Translations under genes and position numbers: made by a program
Shown: piece after piece, positions 17,501 to 27,144 of the stretch
Numbering within the stretch: position 1 is the stretch's first letter
How the letters are laid out: the number at the start of each line of letters is the position of its first letter
From: Chrysophaeum taylorii
Lineage: Eukaryota; Sar; Pelagophyceae; Pelagomonadales; Pelagomonadaceae
Assembly (NCBI GenBank): GCA_029834535.1
Contig: JAQMWT010000362.1
Span: forward strand, 399,126 to 463,125
DNA: 64,000 bases
Direction: 5' to 3'
Notes under the pieces: model-generated
Databases searched by the model: none
What the model was told of the DNA's origin: nothing
The model's input: only the letters and a program-made list of their open reading frames with translations

Positions 17501-20500
17501 CCAACGGTCGATCCGAGCGGCGCGCTTCCGTCGTCGTCGACTAGTACAGAATCGGCGGCGCCGGCAGCGAGCTCGTTCCGCGTCGCGATCACTACCGGTA
17601 TCGTGTTGGATAGTCTCGACGCCGGCGCGTTCAACGCCGACGAGACCGCGCGATCGAGCTTTAGGGAGTCAATGGCAGACGTGCTGGAGGACTTCGAGAC
17701 GACTTCGGAAGATATCAGCAACATCTTGGCATCGCCGCGGTCGAGTCGCCGGCGGCTCGACGAGTCTTCCTCGTCGTCGTCGAACTCCTCCGACGTGAGC
17801 TTCGCGGCAAACGTGACCACGACATCGCTCGACGCCGTGGTAGAAGACGTCAAGGCCGTGCTGTTAACGGCCGCCACGGACGGAACGTTTGACGACCTCG
17901 TCGCTAACTTGAATGCGGCGAGCGACGCCATCACCGACAGCACGGAGTTCAACGAGGATCTTTCTCTGAGACTTATCGACGAGTTAACAGGAATCGTGGG
18001 CGGGACATCGCCCACGCCGAGTTGCGCCGCGCCGGACTCCCCGAGCCTGGTTTCGGTCCAGTTTGTCTCGACGGGTTCGAGCGTGGTCGCGACCTTCGAC
18101 CAGGACACCGACCAGGGCGGTTTGGCGAGCGGAAAGCTGTTCGAGTGTACCGTCCTTTTCGACGCCATTCCGACTGGCCTCGCGTGCAGCTGGATCTCTC
18201 CAAGTCAAGTGGAGGCCGAGACGGGCGATTCAGAAATCAATATTGGCTCAAACTGGACGCTGCGGGCTAACGTGATCGCGAGTTCGTGCGACGACGACTG
18301 CGCGTGCTCTGCGTTGGCTGAGAGGCAGACCGTCGCTGTCGCCGGACCGGACGCGGCCATCGTGCCGGTTGTCGTGTTTCAGGCTCCCTCGACCGTCTCG
18401 ATTTGCGCCGATCTCGGCGTCGATGCCTACCTTTCGTCGGGCTCGACGTCCCACGACTGGGTTCGCGTCGACTGGACCATCTCGTCGTCTGAGGCGTCTT
18501 CGCAGCAGCAGCAGCAGCAGCTTCTTCTCGAGGATCTCGCGCGGAACGCGACCGGATCTCTCGTCCTTGCGATCTCGACGGAGCAGTTGTCAGCGCTCTA
18601 CGAGGCCGACGCGCGCTCCCTCACCTTCTCCCTCGAGCTAGTCAATTATTTCGACGAGACGGGCGTTGGGTCCATCGATGTTCAACTCTCGCCCGACCCG
18701 CGACCAACAGTCAAAATCGTCGGCGGGACCGCGGCGCGCGACGTGTTTCGACCCGATTTGCTGTCTGTGAACGCGTACGCGACTCCAGCGTCCTGCGTTG
18801 CGTCCGACGTCGTAAACCTCGAGTACGCGTGGACGTTGACTTTTAAGGGAGGCGAGAGCACGGGTCTCGAGTCGACGAGCAACGACCCGCGCGAGTTTCG
18901 CCTTCCCGCGCACTCGCTCCAAGCCCTCGCGACGTATACCCTCGAAGTGATGGTCACCGACTTGGAAACGGGAAATTTCAGCACGACGTCGGTCGACCTC
19001 GAGTGTCTCCAGTCGGACCTCGTCGCGTCGATCGACGGCGGCAACCGATCGATCTCGCAGCGCGGCGTCGAAGAAATATCTGCCGAGCTCTCGAGAGACC
19101 CCGACGTTTTCGGAGAGTCATCGTTTGAACTGCTCAGTTATGCCTGGACTTGTGCTAACCTCGACTTCGCGGGCGATCAATCCTGCGAGCGCGCGATCGT
19201 CGGAAACACGACAAACGCGTCGATTTTGCTCGTCGACAAGGAAGTCTTGGGCTTCACGAGCTTCTTGTTCGCAGTGCGCGTGAGTCGCCCCGGCAGGACT
19301 GCGCAGACGGACTCTGTCGTCATCGAACATACCATCGACCCTCCCTCGGTGTTTGTGACGACGCGGACCTCGACGCCTCCCGCCAACAACCGTCTCGTGA
19401 TCACGGGTGTCGCGCTCGCGTACCGATTGCTCGACGAGCAGCTTGTGACGCGGCGGCGTTTGAACACGACGTGGAGCCTTTCATCGGGCGCGTTCGCCGA
19501 CGACCAGAGCCTCGCCGACGTGTCGCGCACCGACCTCGCCTATTCGCTGATCGAGAACACGTTCGACGGCTGCGAAGACAACGACGCGACGTGGTACAAG
19601 CGCGGCGATCCCTCCAGAGATTGTGCGTCGTCGTATCTTCTTTACCGTGAGTTAGATCGCGCAGGCGAGTGGGTTTTCGATTATTCGGCGGCGCGGTGCG
19701 ACGCGCGCGGCGAGGACGGGCGCTTCGCGAGCGAAGGATGCCCGGTGAGCTGTTCGAACGGGTGTCAGTTCACGCGAAGCGACGTGTTTCTGCTCGTGAA
19801 CCCCGACTCGCTCATCGAAGGCTCGTCCTACACGTTTCGGCTCGAAGCGACGTTGACGGGGGCGTCGGACGTGGGCGTTGCGACCGTCGACCTCTCCGTC
19901 CCGCGGTCGCCGCGCGGCGGCGACGTCGAGACGAGCCCCAGCCGCGGCATCACGCTGGAGACCGCGTTCACGATCCGAGCGACCAAGTGGGAAGGCAACG
20001 AGCCTCCGCTCAGGTGATTCGCGCACAATTATTATTATTATTATTTATTATCTCCGCACAAACAAAATTGTTGTGGCACCACCGCAGATACCGGTTCGAA
20101 GTGGCGGGCGGTCAGGTCCTCCGGTTATCGACCGAAGACTCCGTGGCCGAAGACGTGATCCTGCCGGTCGGGGCAGCTTGCGCGGGCGGTACCGCCGCAG
20201 TCGTCGACTGTAACGTGACGCTCGTCGTGGCCATCACCGACAATATCGGCGCCAGCACGGACGCCGGAATCGTCGCGCAGGTCAACCCGACTTTTCTCAA
20301 CAGTACTCGGCTCCTCGTCGTCGTTCAGAACCTCCTCGAGCAGGCCAAGGCGGCGAGCGCGTACGAAAACGTCTGCAACGTCGCCATCGCCGCGGCACTC
20401 TCGAGTCCCGACGACTCCCAGCTCCTGGAACTCCTCGTGTCGAGCATCGCCGAGGCGCGGGAGCTCTCCCAGGGTACGGCGGAACAGACCGAGCTGTTCG

Positions 20501-23500
20501 CCGCGTGTCTCGAGGCGGTCGTGACCGACTCGAGCGCGCTGGCCCGCGAGACTGCGGGGACCGCGTTGACGGAGATTCTGGGCGTCACGCGGGCGGCCAG
20601 CTCGATTCTGTTTTCGAGCGACGCCGCGCAGAACAGCCTCACGGTCGTTTCGCAACTCCTGGATTCGTCTCTCTTTACATCAACTTCATCGGAGGAGGAC
20701 GACTTTGTTTACACCGCGGCGAGCGCGAGCGCGAACGTGTCGCTCACGATCGACAGCTTCACGAACGCCCTGATCGCGCCCCTCGTCCCCGACGAATTTG
20801 CCACTACCACGTACACGCCAAACTTGCGCGTGAGCACGCGGAAAAATTCGGGCCGCGACGCGATAGACTTGGAGGCCGCGCCCGGATCTAACGCGCGCGC
20901 GACGGTGCCCGCGCAGCCGCAGCAGTACGGCGCGGCGGTGTCGGAAGTCAGCGTGAACACTCATCGGCTCGAAGAGGACGGCGGCGAGCTGTCGTCGACG
21001 TCGGTGTTGCGCTTCGGGCTCACGACCTCCTCGCTGACCGTCTCGGGTCGGAACACGACGGCCTCGTTACGTTTCCCGACCTCGAACGCGACGTCCGCGC
21101 CGACAGCGATGCCTCTTCGCGAGAACGTGACCATCGCGTGTCCCTGGAACTTCCGGGGCGTGGCCCAAGCCTACTGCGAGGCGGAGAATCGGACGATTTC
21201 TCGCCAGTGCAACGGCACCAAGGTCGAGGAGACCATCGGGTGCGGCGTCGCGAGCCGCGACGCGTGCGTGACGTGGGATGGGCAGTCGTGGGCGGTCGAG
21301 ACGTGCGTCCGCAACCCCGATGCCTCCACCGAGGCGAGCACCGTGTGCGACTGCACGGTGGACTTCGCGTACGTCTCGAATTTTGACGACGACGCGGAAG
21401 AGGACGACGCGCTGGAAGACGACGACGACGAAATTTCGGAAACGACGAGCGAAGACTACGCGACCAAAGGTGTCTTCCAGACGTACGGCCAGCTGTTCGC
21501 GAGGAACGTGTTTGGTGGGTCGATCAACCCGCGTCGGTCCCGCATCATGATCATCGTCCTCTGCGTCTTCTACGCGGTTATCTCGGTCCTGATGTACGCG
21601 AGCGATCGTTTCGACAGGCGGGACCTCGAGCTCAAAGCGACGACGACGGCCGCGAGACCACCCGGAGGAGGCACGCCGAGCAGTCCCGACACGCCACCCG
21701 ACGGATCGAGCGCGGCCCTCGACGACGCCGTGTTCGTCGTCGTCGAGGACGATTCCCCGCAGTACGAAACGGGAAGGCGGTTGTCGCGGTCCAAGTCGGA
21801 GCGCGTGCGAGTCGCGACCGCGCTCGCGCAGACGCGGGCGACCGTGGCTGAAACGTATCTGGATCCCGAGCGGCCGAGCTGGCGGAAGCGATTCTTGGCC
21901 GCCATGGCTCAGCACCACCCGTTCGCGTCGATCTGGACGGCGTACAATCCGCGCAAGCCGCGGTACGCGCGGGTGATGGTGTTGGGGCTGGAGATGTTGT
22001 TGATAGGCGCGAGCTACACGTTCGAGAAGCAGTTTGAATTTCCCGATCCGAATTGCCGCGAAAAGCAGTCGCGCGAGCGGTGCCTGGACCGCACGACGTT
22101 TACCGGACGGAACATGTGCAAGTGGAACGAGAACCGGGGGGAGTGCAAGTACAACCCGCCGCCCGAAGACAGCTACCGGCGGCCCGAACACTTCTTCGTG
22201 CTGTTGGTGACGACGCTCGTGGTCTTTTTGATGCTGGTCGTCCTGGAAGAGTCTTTCGACGTCGTCGCGAAGACGGACGCGTTTCGGATTTACCTCACGC
22301 GGTCGGCGGCGCAGGCGTCGTCGTCGGGAGGCGCGCCTCCGGACGTCCAACAACATCCGCGCGCGTCGGCCGAGCAACGCGCGTCCTTCTACAAGGGCCG
22401 CGTCTCGAGAACGTCGTTCGGCTTTAGAGGCAGGCCGAGCCGCGGCGAGTCGATGGTCGTCGTGCACGGGGACCGGAAAGTGCGGTACGGCGCGCCGCCG
22501 CCCGCGTCGTCGTCGTACGGGAGGCACACGTTGCGGAGGCTGCCGCTCGTCCGGAAACCGAAGCACATTCGCGAGGAGGCGCGGGAGCGGACGCCCGACG
22601 TCGCGATCGCCGTCGCCGCGCGATACGAGGAGATTCGAACCGACGTCCGAGAGGCCTCGGCTCTCCAGAACGTCGTCGGCGCGCGGCGCGTCCAGATCCT
22701 CTACGAGATCGAGAGGGATTTCGTGCGCAAGTGGGGATACTCGACCGACGTCAAAGTTTTGAAAGCCAACGTGTATCGCGTCGTCCTCGAAGCCCTCGAG
22801 TTGGCGCGCCAGTGGGACGACATCATCGAGCGCATCCATGACCCCGACCAGGTCCGACGTCTCGTGACCGAGTTCGCGCGCGTCGCCTCGCTGTCGCCGG
22901 TCGAGCGCAAAGTCTACGAGCGCACGGTGCGAGAGGGGTTCTTCGACGGAGATTCGAACGACGACGAGGACGAGGACGAACACCGCGAGAATCGAAAGAA
23001 CCGACCCGTCGTCACGGCGTGCGCGCTGCTCCTATTTTCCGGATTCCTGTTTCTCCCGTCGCTCTACCTGTGCGTCTACGCTACGAACGTCGGCCGCGGA
23101 GAAACGATTAACTGGCTCGTTTCGACCGCTTTCCTCGTCGCTATCCTCTACGCGCTCGCGATACCGCTCCAGATATTCCTCGTCCGCGTCGTCTTGCCCT
23201 CGCTCATCCTCGACAAACTCCACCACAACCCCCGGCTCAACGCGGCCTCCTACCCCTTCGCGACGCCTCTTCCCCTCGACGCCCTCGACTTTCTCCTCGA
23301 TCTCCGGCCCGAACTCGGCCCGATCGTCGACGACTCCGAGGACAGATTCGTCGCCGAGCTCAAGCGCATGAAAGACCACAAGGAGGACATCCCGCTTCAC
23401 ATCCTCGAGGAGATTTCGACCGACATGCGCTGGCAGCGCGTCGCGATCGTCGCCGCCGGCCTCTTCCTCGCGGGCGGCCTGCTCGCGCTCCCCCAGGTCG

Positions 23501-23955
23501 TCCAGGATACCATCTTCGGCGAGATCGCGATGCTCGCGCCCCTCGGGGCCTTCTACTTTCTCCTCAACATCACCGGCTCCAAGGACGACTGGAACTCGGC
23601 CGTCCTCGCCCTCGTCACCCTCGTGCTCTCCGCCGCCTTTGTCGTCGCCCTCTCGAACCTCGTCGCCTGGCTCCACAACGCGATCCTCAGCGCCCGCGGT
23701 GCGCGCCTCCGAAACAGGCGCGTCGTCACCTCCAGCCTCGAAAGTTCCGTCGACAACTCTGCCGCCGCCGCCGCCGCCGCCGCCTCCTCCGAGCGGGATT
23801 CCTCGAAACACCTCGTCGCGTCGTCTGCTTCCGAATCCGCTTCTGCAACCGATCCGGGGGACGACGACGCCGCCGCCGCCGTCAATTTCGACGACTCCGC
23901 ATCCGATCCGGGTGACGACCTCGTCGCCGATCATCGATCGGGGGACGACGCTTGA
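14585..23955 (+). CDS. Giant REJ/GPS polycystin-like membrane protein
   Basis: Two exons (14585-20013, 20088-23955) give about 3,098 residues. Order: N-terminal globular part; Tyr/Asp/Ser-rich tandem repeats (~125-245); a von Willebrand A-like domain opening with the metal-site motif DESGSM near 320; a ~400-residue Pro/Thr stalk (~555-960); a long Ser/Thr-rich REJ/PKD-like ectodomain; a GPS/GAIN-type cleavage region near 2200 (CVTWDGQSW...CVRN...CDC); then a first membrane span (IMIIVLCVFYAVISVLMY), a large cytoplasmic part and at least six more spans. The segment HPFASIWTAYNPRKPRYARV is typical of unicellular REJ/GPS polycystin-1-like proteins. No obvious signal peptide at this ATG; a TAG upstream could belong to a splice acceptor, so an N-terminal exon may be missing. 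Probably a surface adhesion or mechanosensory protein (inference). Confidence 0.8.
14959..15312 (+). repeat. In-frame Tyr/Asp-rich tandem repeats
   Basis: About seven imperfect repeats of a 54-60-base unit, encoding variants of YSYDYEGSTTYDTYLRNS. Two adjacent copies are nearly identical (15075-15190). Divergence increases outwards, suggesting recent expansion from the centre. Confidence 0.85.
16412..16603 (+). repeat. Direct repeat of 96 bases in the Pro/Thr stalk
   Basis: Two consecutive copies starting at 16412 and 16508, differing at a few positions, each encoding PTPVPTVFVDSTPRPSPQAT plus flanks. In frame (32 residues), so stalk length can change without frame loss. Confidence 0.85.
17110..17400 (+). 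repeat. PVPDPTRA minisatellite in the stalk
   Basis: About a dozen copies of a 24-27-base unit (CCCGACCCCACGCGTGCG and variants) encoding PVPDPTRA or PVLPDPTRA. Central copies are almost identical. Stramenopile and other algal surface proteins often carry such Pro/Thr arrays as glycosylated stalks. Confidence 0.9.
20014..20087 (+). other. Intron in the REJ/GPS gene
   Basis: 74 bases, GTGATT...ACCGCAG, AT-rich with an ATT repeat. Without splicing the frame stops at a TGA spanning the donor site; splicing joins PPL-R to YRFEVAGGQ and continues into the second half of the same protein. Confidence 0.88.
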
Positions 23956-24064
23956 GGATGTCGGTCGGTCACTTTGCCGCCTCCTCCTCCTCCTCCTCCT
24001 CCTCCTCCCGTTTTGCGAGCGACTATCCCAGTCGCCCCGACCGACCATGCATGCTACGGCTTTA

Positions 24065-25024
24065 TTATTCTGGCTTGTTCGCTTCTTCTTCTGGGGGTGG
24101 TGGTGGTGCCGGTTCCTCCTCGTCGTTTCTATCGTCGGGAAGAGAGGAGGCTGCTGCTTTGTCCTCGATAGCGTCCTCGAGAGCGCGCTCGAGGATCGTC
24201 TTCTCGGCGGAGCGGGCCCCGCGCTCGATTCCCGTGCCAAAGTCGAGGGCCTTCGTAGCGAAGCGCGCCGCGCGCCATAAGGACTGGCCAAAGGCGCCGG
24301 CCCCGAAAGAGGCCTGGGCGTCGAAGGTGTCGTCGTCTTCTTCCTTCGAGGTCGGCTCCGGCGCGAGGAAGCCGTACGCGTAGCAGAGACCAACCGTTGC
24401 CGCGTCGATCCACCAAATCGCGGCGGGGTCTTTGGTCGCGACGGGCGCGGCGAGGCTGGCGACAAGGGTCGCATAGAAGGCGGTGTCGAGCGCGCGCTTC
24501 TCGTTGGCGCGGAGGGGCTTGATCGAGCGGAGGGAGGGAACGACGAAGAGCCACCAGCTCCAAAAGCCCAGAACCTGGATGGACAAGTCGAGGTGCAGGC
24601 CGGGCACGGCGTCGTAGACGCAGAGGAGGGAAACAGCGACGGTCGCGTACGCCTGGCCGCGGAACAACCACTTGAGCCAGTCGCGCATGACGGCGCGCTT
24701 CTCGACGTAGGCGACGGCCTCCTTCTTCGCAATCAGGTCCTCGAGGGCCTCGTCGCGCACCGCGCCTCGCTTGCCGCGGAGCTCGACGAGCTCGCGTTCG
24801 ACGTTGATCAACTTGGCGGGGTTCAACAAGGCGTCGAGGGAGGCACCGCCGGTCGCTTCCGCGACTTCAAGCGCGACGCGCTGCACGAGCGGGTCGTCGC
24901 TCGTCAGCACCTCGGGCTCCGAGAAGAGCCGCCTCGGAGGAGGAGGCTCATTCCGCTTCTGCGGCACGAACCCCAAGACCACGACGACGACGACGCTCCA
25001 CGCGATGATGATCCTCAACAACAT
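24065..25024 (-). CDS. Predicted plastid four-span membrane protein, unknown function
   Basis: 319 residues from the ATG at 25024 (a GTG six codons upstream is unlikely to be used). MLLRIIIAWSVVVVVVLG is a signal-like segment followed by FVPQKR, giving Phe at +1 and a basic stretch: the same bipartite pattern as IspF. Residues ~40-120 are a charged helical region (VERELVELRGKRGAVRDEALEDL). Four hydrophobic segments follow (AYATVAVSLLCVYDAV, VLGFWSWWLFVVPSL, DTAFYATLVASLAAP, WWIDAATVGLCYAYGFL). The C-terminus is acidic, then Pro/Glu-rich. I do not recognise the family. Divergent from the BART gene with 55 bases between start codons, so probably co-regulated with it. Confidence 0.72.
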   Translation of the reverse strand: MLLRIIIAWSVVVVVVLGFVPQKRNEPPPPRRLFSEPEVLTSDDPLVQRVALEVAEATGGASLDALLNPAKLINVERELVELRGKRGAVRDEALEDLIAKKEAVAYVEKRAVMRDWLKWLFRGQAYATVAVSLLCVYDAVPGLHLDLSIQVLGFWSWWLFVVPSLRSIKPLRANEKRALDTAFYATLVASLAAPVATKDPAAIWWIDAATVGLCYAYGFLAPEPTSKEEDDDTFDAQASFGAGAFGQSLWRAARFATKALDFGTGIERGARSAEKTILERALEDAIEDKAAASSLPDDRNDEEEPAPPPPPEEEANKPE

Positions 25025-25079
25025 GACGCCACGTGACGTCACACCCGAAGAGACGTATTATTAGCGCCACCACCACCAG
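25025..25079. promoter_or_regulatory. 55-base bidirectional promoter with overlapping G-box and CRE
   Basis: The two divergent start codons flank only 55 bases. CACGTGACGTCA (25030-25041) contains the palindrome CACGTG (G-box/E-box) overlapping TGACGTCA (CRE/bZIP site) by two bases, at the very 5' end of the minus-strand gene. bHLH or bZIP factors bind such sites in plants and algae; use here is inferred. Confidence 0.55.
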
Positions 25080-26906
25080 ATGGGCAACGACGACGACATG
25101 AGCGAAATCCTCGCCACGGCGCTCCACAACTTTGTGGTGGACGGGGGCTGGGGCGAGATTCGGTCCTTCTTCGACGAGCACGCTTTGCTGTTCGGGTCCG
25201 ACTCCGGCGGGGTCGTCGAGGGAGAGTTCGGAGAGGGCGAGTACGCCTTGTTCGTCAAGTTCCGGGACCTCGCGGCGACGACGCTCGACGGGCTGTTGAG
25301 GGAGCTCGGGTGCGCGTCGGATGCCGACGAGGACAGGCTGGCGGAGTGGCTCCGCAAGCACGCGGCGTCGCCGGCCAACGGCCCGCGAGAGGAGCTCGCA
25401 AAGACGTTGTTGTCCGACGTCCTCGGCGTCGCCGACTTCGCAACGTTTGTGCGCATGATGCGCCGCCATAACGACGAAATCGAGATCCTCGAGGCGGCGG
25501 GGGCTCCGAAGCCCCCGAGCAAGCACGTCCCGATGGCGCCGTCGTTCGACGCTGCAGCCGACCAAAGCCTCGGCGAAAACGACTGGGAGCTCCAACACGC
25601 CATCGCGCAGTCGATTCTGTCGGCGCATCAGGCTGGCAAACTCCGCGAGCAGGATCAGGCCTACGTCGGGTGGGCTCTGGCGCTCGTGAGCGTCGCGGCG
25701 GACGACGACGGCGCGCTCTGGCGAGACGATCCCGCGAGAGCCCGCGAGCTGTACCGAGATTTGGCCGTCCAACGATTTAACGTCGACCTCAGCGTCGCGC
25801 AGCGCACTGTCTTCGAGGAGCGCGCCGCGAGGGCCGAGGCCGCGAGGTCGGCGGTCGAAGAGGCGGGGGGCACGCACGACGCGAGGGTCAAGGCGACGCT
25901 GTCGCGCTGCGACGACCTCCAGCGAGAGGTCGCCGTCTCGCGCGGCGCGTGCGTCAGGAACGAGGGTCTTCCCGATGCCAACCTCGAGCTCTCCTACCTC
26001 CTCATCAAAAATCTGCTGGCAAAACGAGAGGACCTCACGCACCACGTCGTCGAAATCTACGATGCCATCCACGCCGCGCGACCCCACGGCGGCGCGTCGC
26101 ACCTCCGCCAAGAAAAAGACCAAGAAGAAGAAGAAGTATGCGGCGGCGGCGGTTCAGAAGGGCATCACTCCGACGGACCCATCTTTGACTTGGTGCGATG
26201 GTGTTCGCTCGAGGCCGAGCTCGCGACCGTGCGGAAGCGCCTCGACACGATGCTCACCACGGGCACCGACGCGCCCGCCGCATCGCCGGGGGTCTGGCAC
26301 GAATACGTGGACGCGAACACAAACTACCCGTACTACGTCAACTCGGTCACGGGCGAGTCCCAATGGCACCAGCCGTCCGACTTTGCTGTTGTTGCTGCCG
26401 CCACAGACAAGGACCAGGATGCGCCACCCATCGTCGCCGAAGCCAAGGTGGCCGACGACCACGACCTCGACGCGCAGCGCGACGTCAAGAAGCAGGAGCC
26501 CTCCGAACCCACCGTCTCCTCGGATAATGATGTCAAGGACACGCTGCGGTCGGCCAAGGCGAGCGACGTCTCTGCTAGCCTCCGCTCGCTACGGGATGCC
26601 AAGTCGGAGCAGCAGCAGCAGCAGCAGGTGCCGCCGCCGCCCGTCGGCCTGCCTTCGGCCATCCCGACGTGGGGTCGGCGGCTGTCGCCCCTCAACAAGA
26701 GTGAGACCAAACCGACCGAGGACGAAAAGCGGAACGAGAGCCCCGCCGAAAACCCCACCGTCTCCAGGAAGAAGGCGGGCATGGTCCTTAGCCCCATCGC
26801 CCTCGACTACCTCAAGAAGCGCGACATCGAACTTGCCGAACTTCCCTGCGCGGCAACCATCACGGCGGTCCCGAATCTTCTCACGACCAAAACCCACCCC
26901 GCCTGA
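25080..26906 (+). CDS. BART-domain (CFAP36/ARL2BP-like) protein with WW domain
   Basis: 608 residues. Residues ~10-135 match the BART domain: WGEIRSFFDEHALLF, an acidic loop, YALFVKFRDLAATTLDGLL, and the terminal ADFATFVRMMRRHNDEIE. BART domains bind ARL2/ARL3-type GTPases, and CFAP36 is a ciliary member. A helical middle region follows, including an acidic Lys/Glu stretch near 345 that may hide a small intron. A WW domain at about 405-438 (WHEYVDANTNYPYYVN...W..P) binds proline-rich ligands. The C-terminal ~170 residues are low-complexity with a poly-Gln/poly-Pro run and unrecognised. A ciliary or flagellar role is inferred. Confidence 0.72.
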   Translation: MGNDDDMSEILATALHNFVVDGGWGEIRSFFDEHALLFGSDSGGVVEGEFGEGEYALFVKFRDLAATTLDGLLRELGCASDADEDRLAEWLRKHAASPANGPREELAKTLLSDVLGVADFATFVRMMRRHNDEIEILEAAGAPKPPSKHVPMAPSFDAAADQSLGENDWELQHAIAQSILSAHQAGKLREQDQAYVGWALALVSVAADDDGALWRDDPARARELYRDLAVQRFNVDLSVAQRTVFEERAARAEAARSAVEEAGGTHDARVKATLSRCDDLQREVAVSRGACVRNEGLPDANLELSYLLIKNLLAKREDLTHHVVEIYDAIHAARPHGGASHLRQEKDQEEEEVCGGGGSEGHHSDGPIFDLVRWCSLEAELATVRKRLDTMLTTGTDAPAASPGVWHEYVDANTNYPYYVNSVTGESQWHQPSDFAVVAAATDKDQDAPPIVAEAKVADDHDLDAQRDVKKQEPSEPTVSSDNDVKDTLRSAKASDVSASLRSLRDAKSEQQQQQQVPPPPVGLPSAIPTWGRRLSPLNKSETKPTEDEKRNESPAENPTVSRKKAGMVLSPIALDYLKKRDIELAELPCAATITAVPNLLTTKTHPA

Positions 26907-26970
26907 TTGATTTATTTTCCATTCGGTCGGTCGTCTCCTAGGTGTAGTATTCACGTTGTGGAGAGACGAC

Positions 26971-27080
26971 CCGACCCTAGCCGAACCGACCCCACTCTAA
27001 CCGCACCAAACCGAACCGACCCTACCCGAACCAAACCGAACCTCACACAAGTGGTGGTGGCAGGCAGGCAGGCAGGCAGG
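26971..27080 (+). repeat. Degenerate ACCGA repeat followed by (CAGG)n
   Basis: Between convergent genes: about a dozen imperfect units of CCGAACC/CCGACCC at 26971-27043, then five copies of CAGG at 27061-27080. Simple-sequence DNA, no other signal. Confidence 0.75.
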
Positions 27081-27144
27081 AGGGCGAAGGCGAAGGTCGG
27101 TTGGTCGATCGGAAGCCCATATCGATCGGACAAGTCAAACAACG

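Noticed and set aside
19669-20087. Start of the second REJ/GPS frame as an independent gene
   Set aside because: Arg-rich nonsense antisense to nothing known; a GT-AG intron joins the two frames into one protein.
23032-24732. 566-codon minus-strand frame
   Set aside because: Ser/Pro/Arg-rich and Glu/Gly-rich low-complexity shadow of two real genes.
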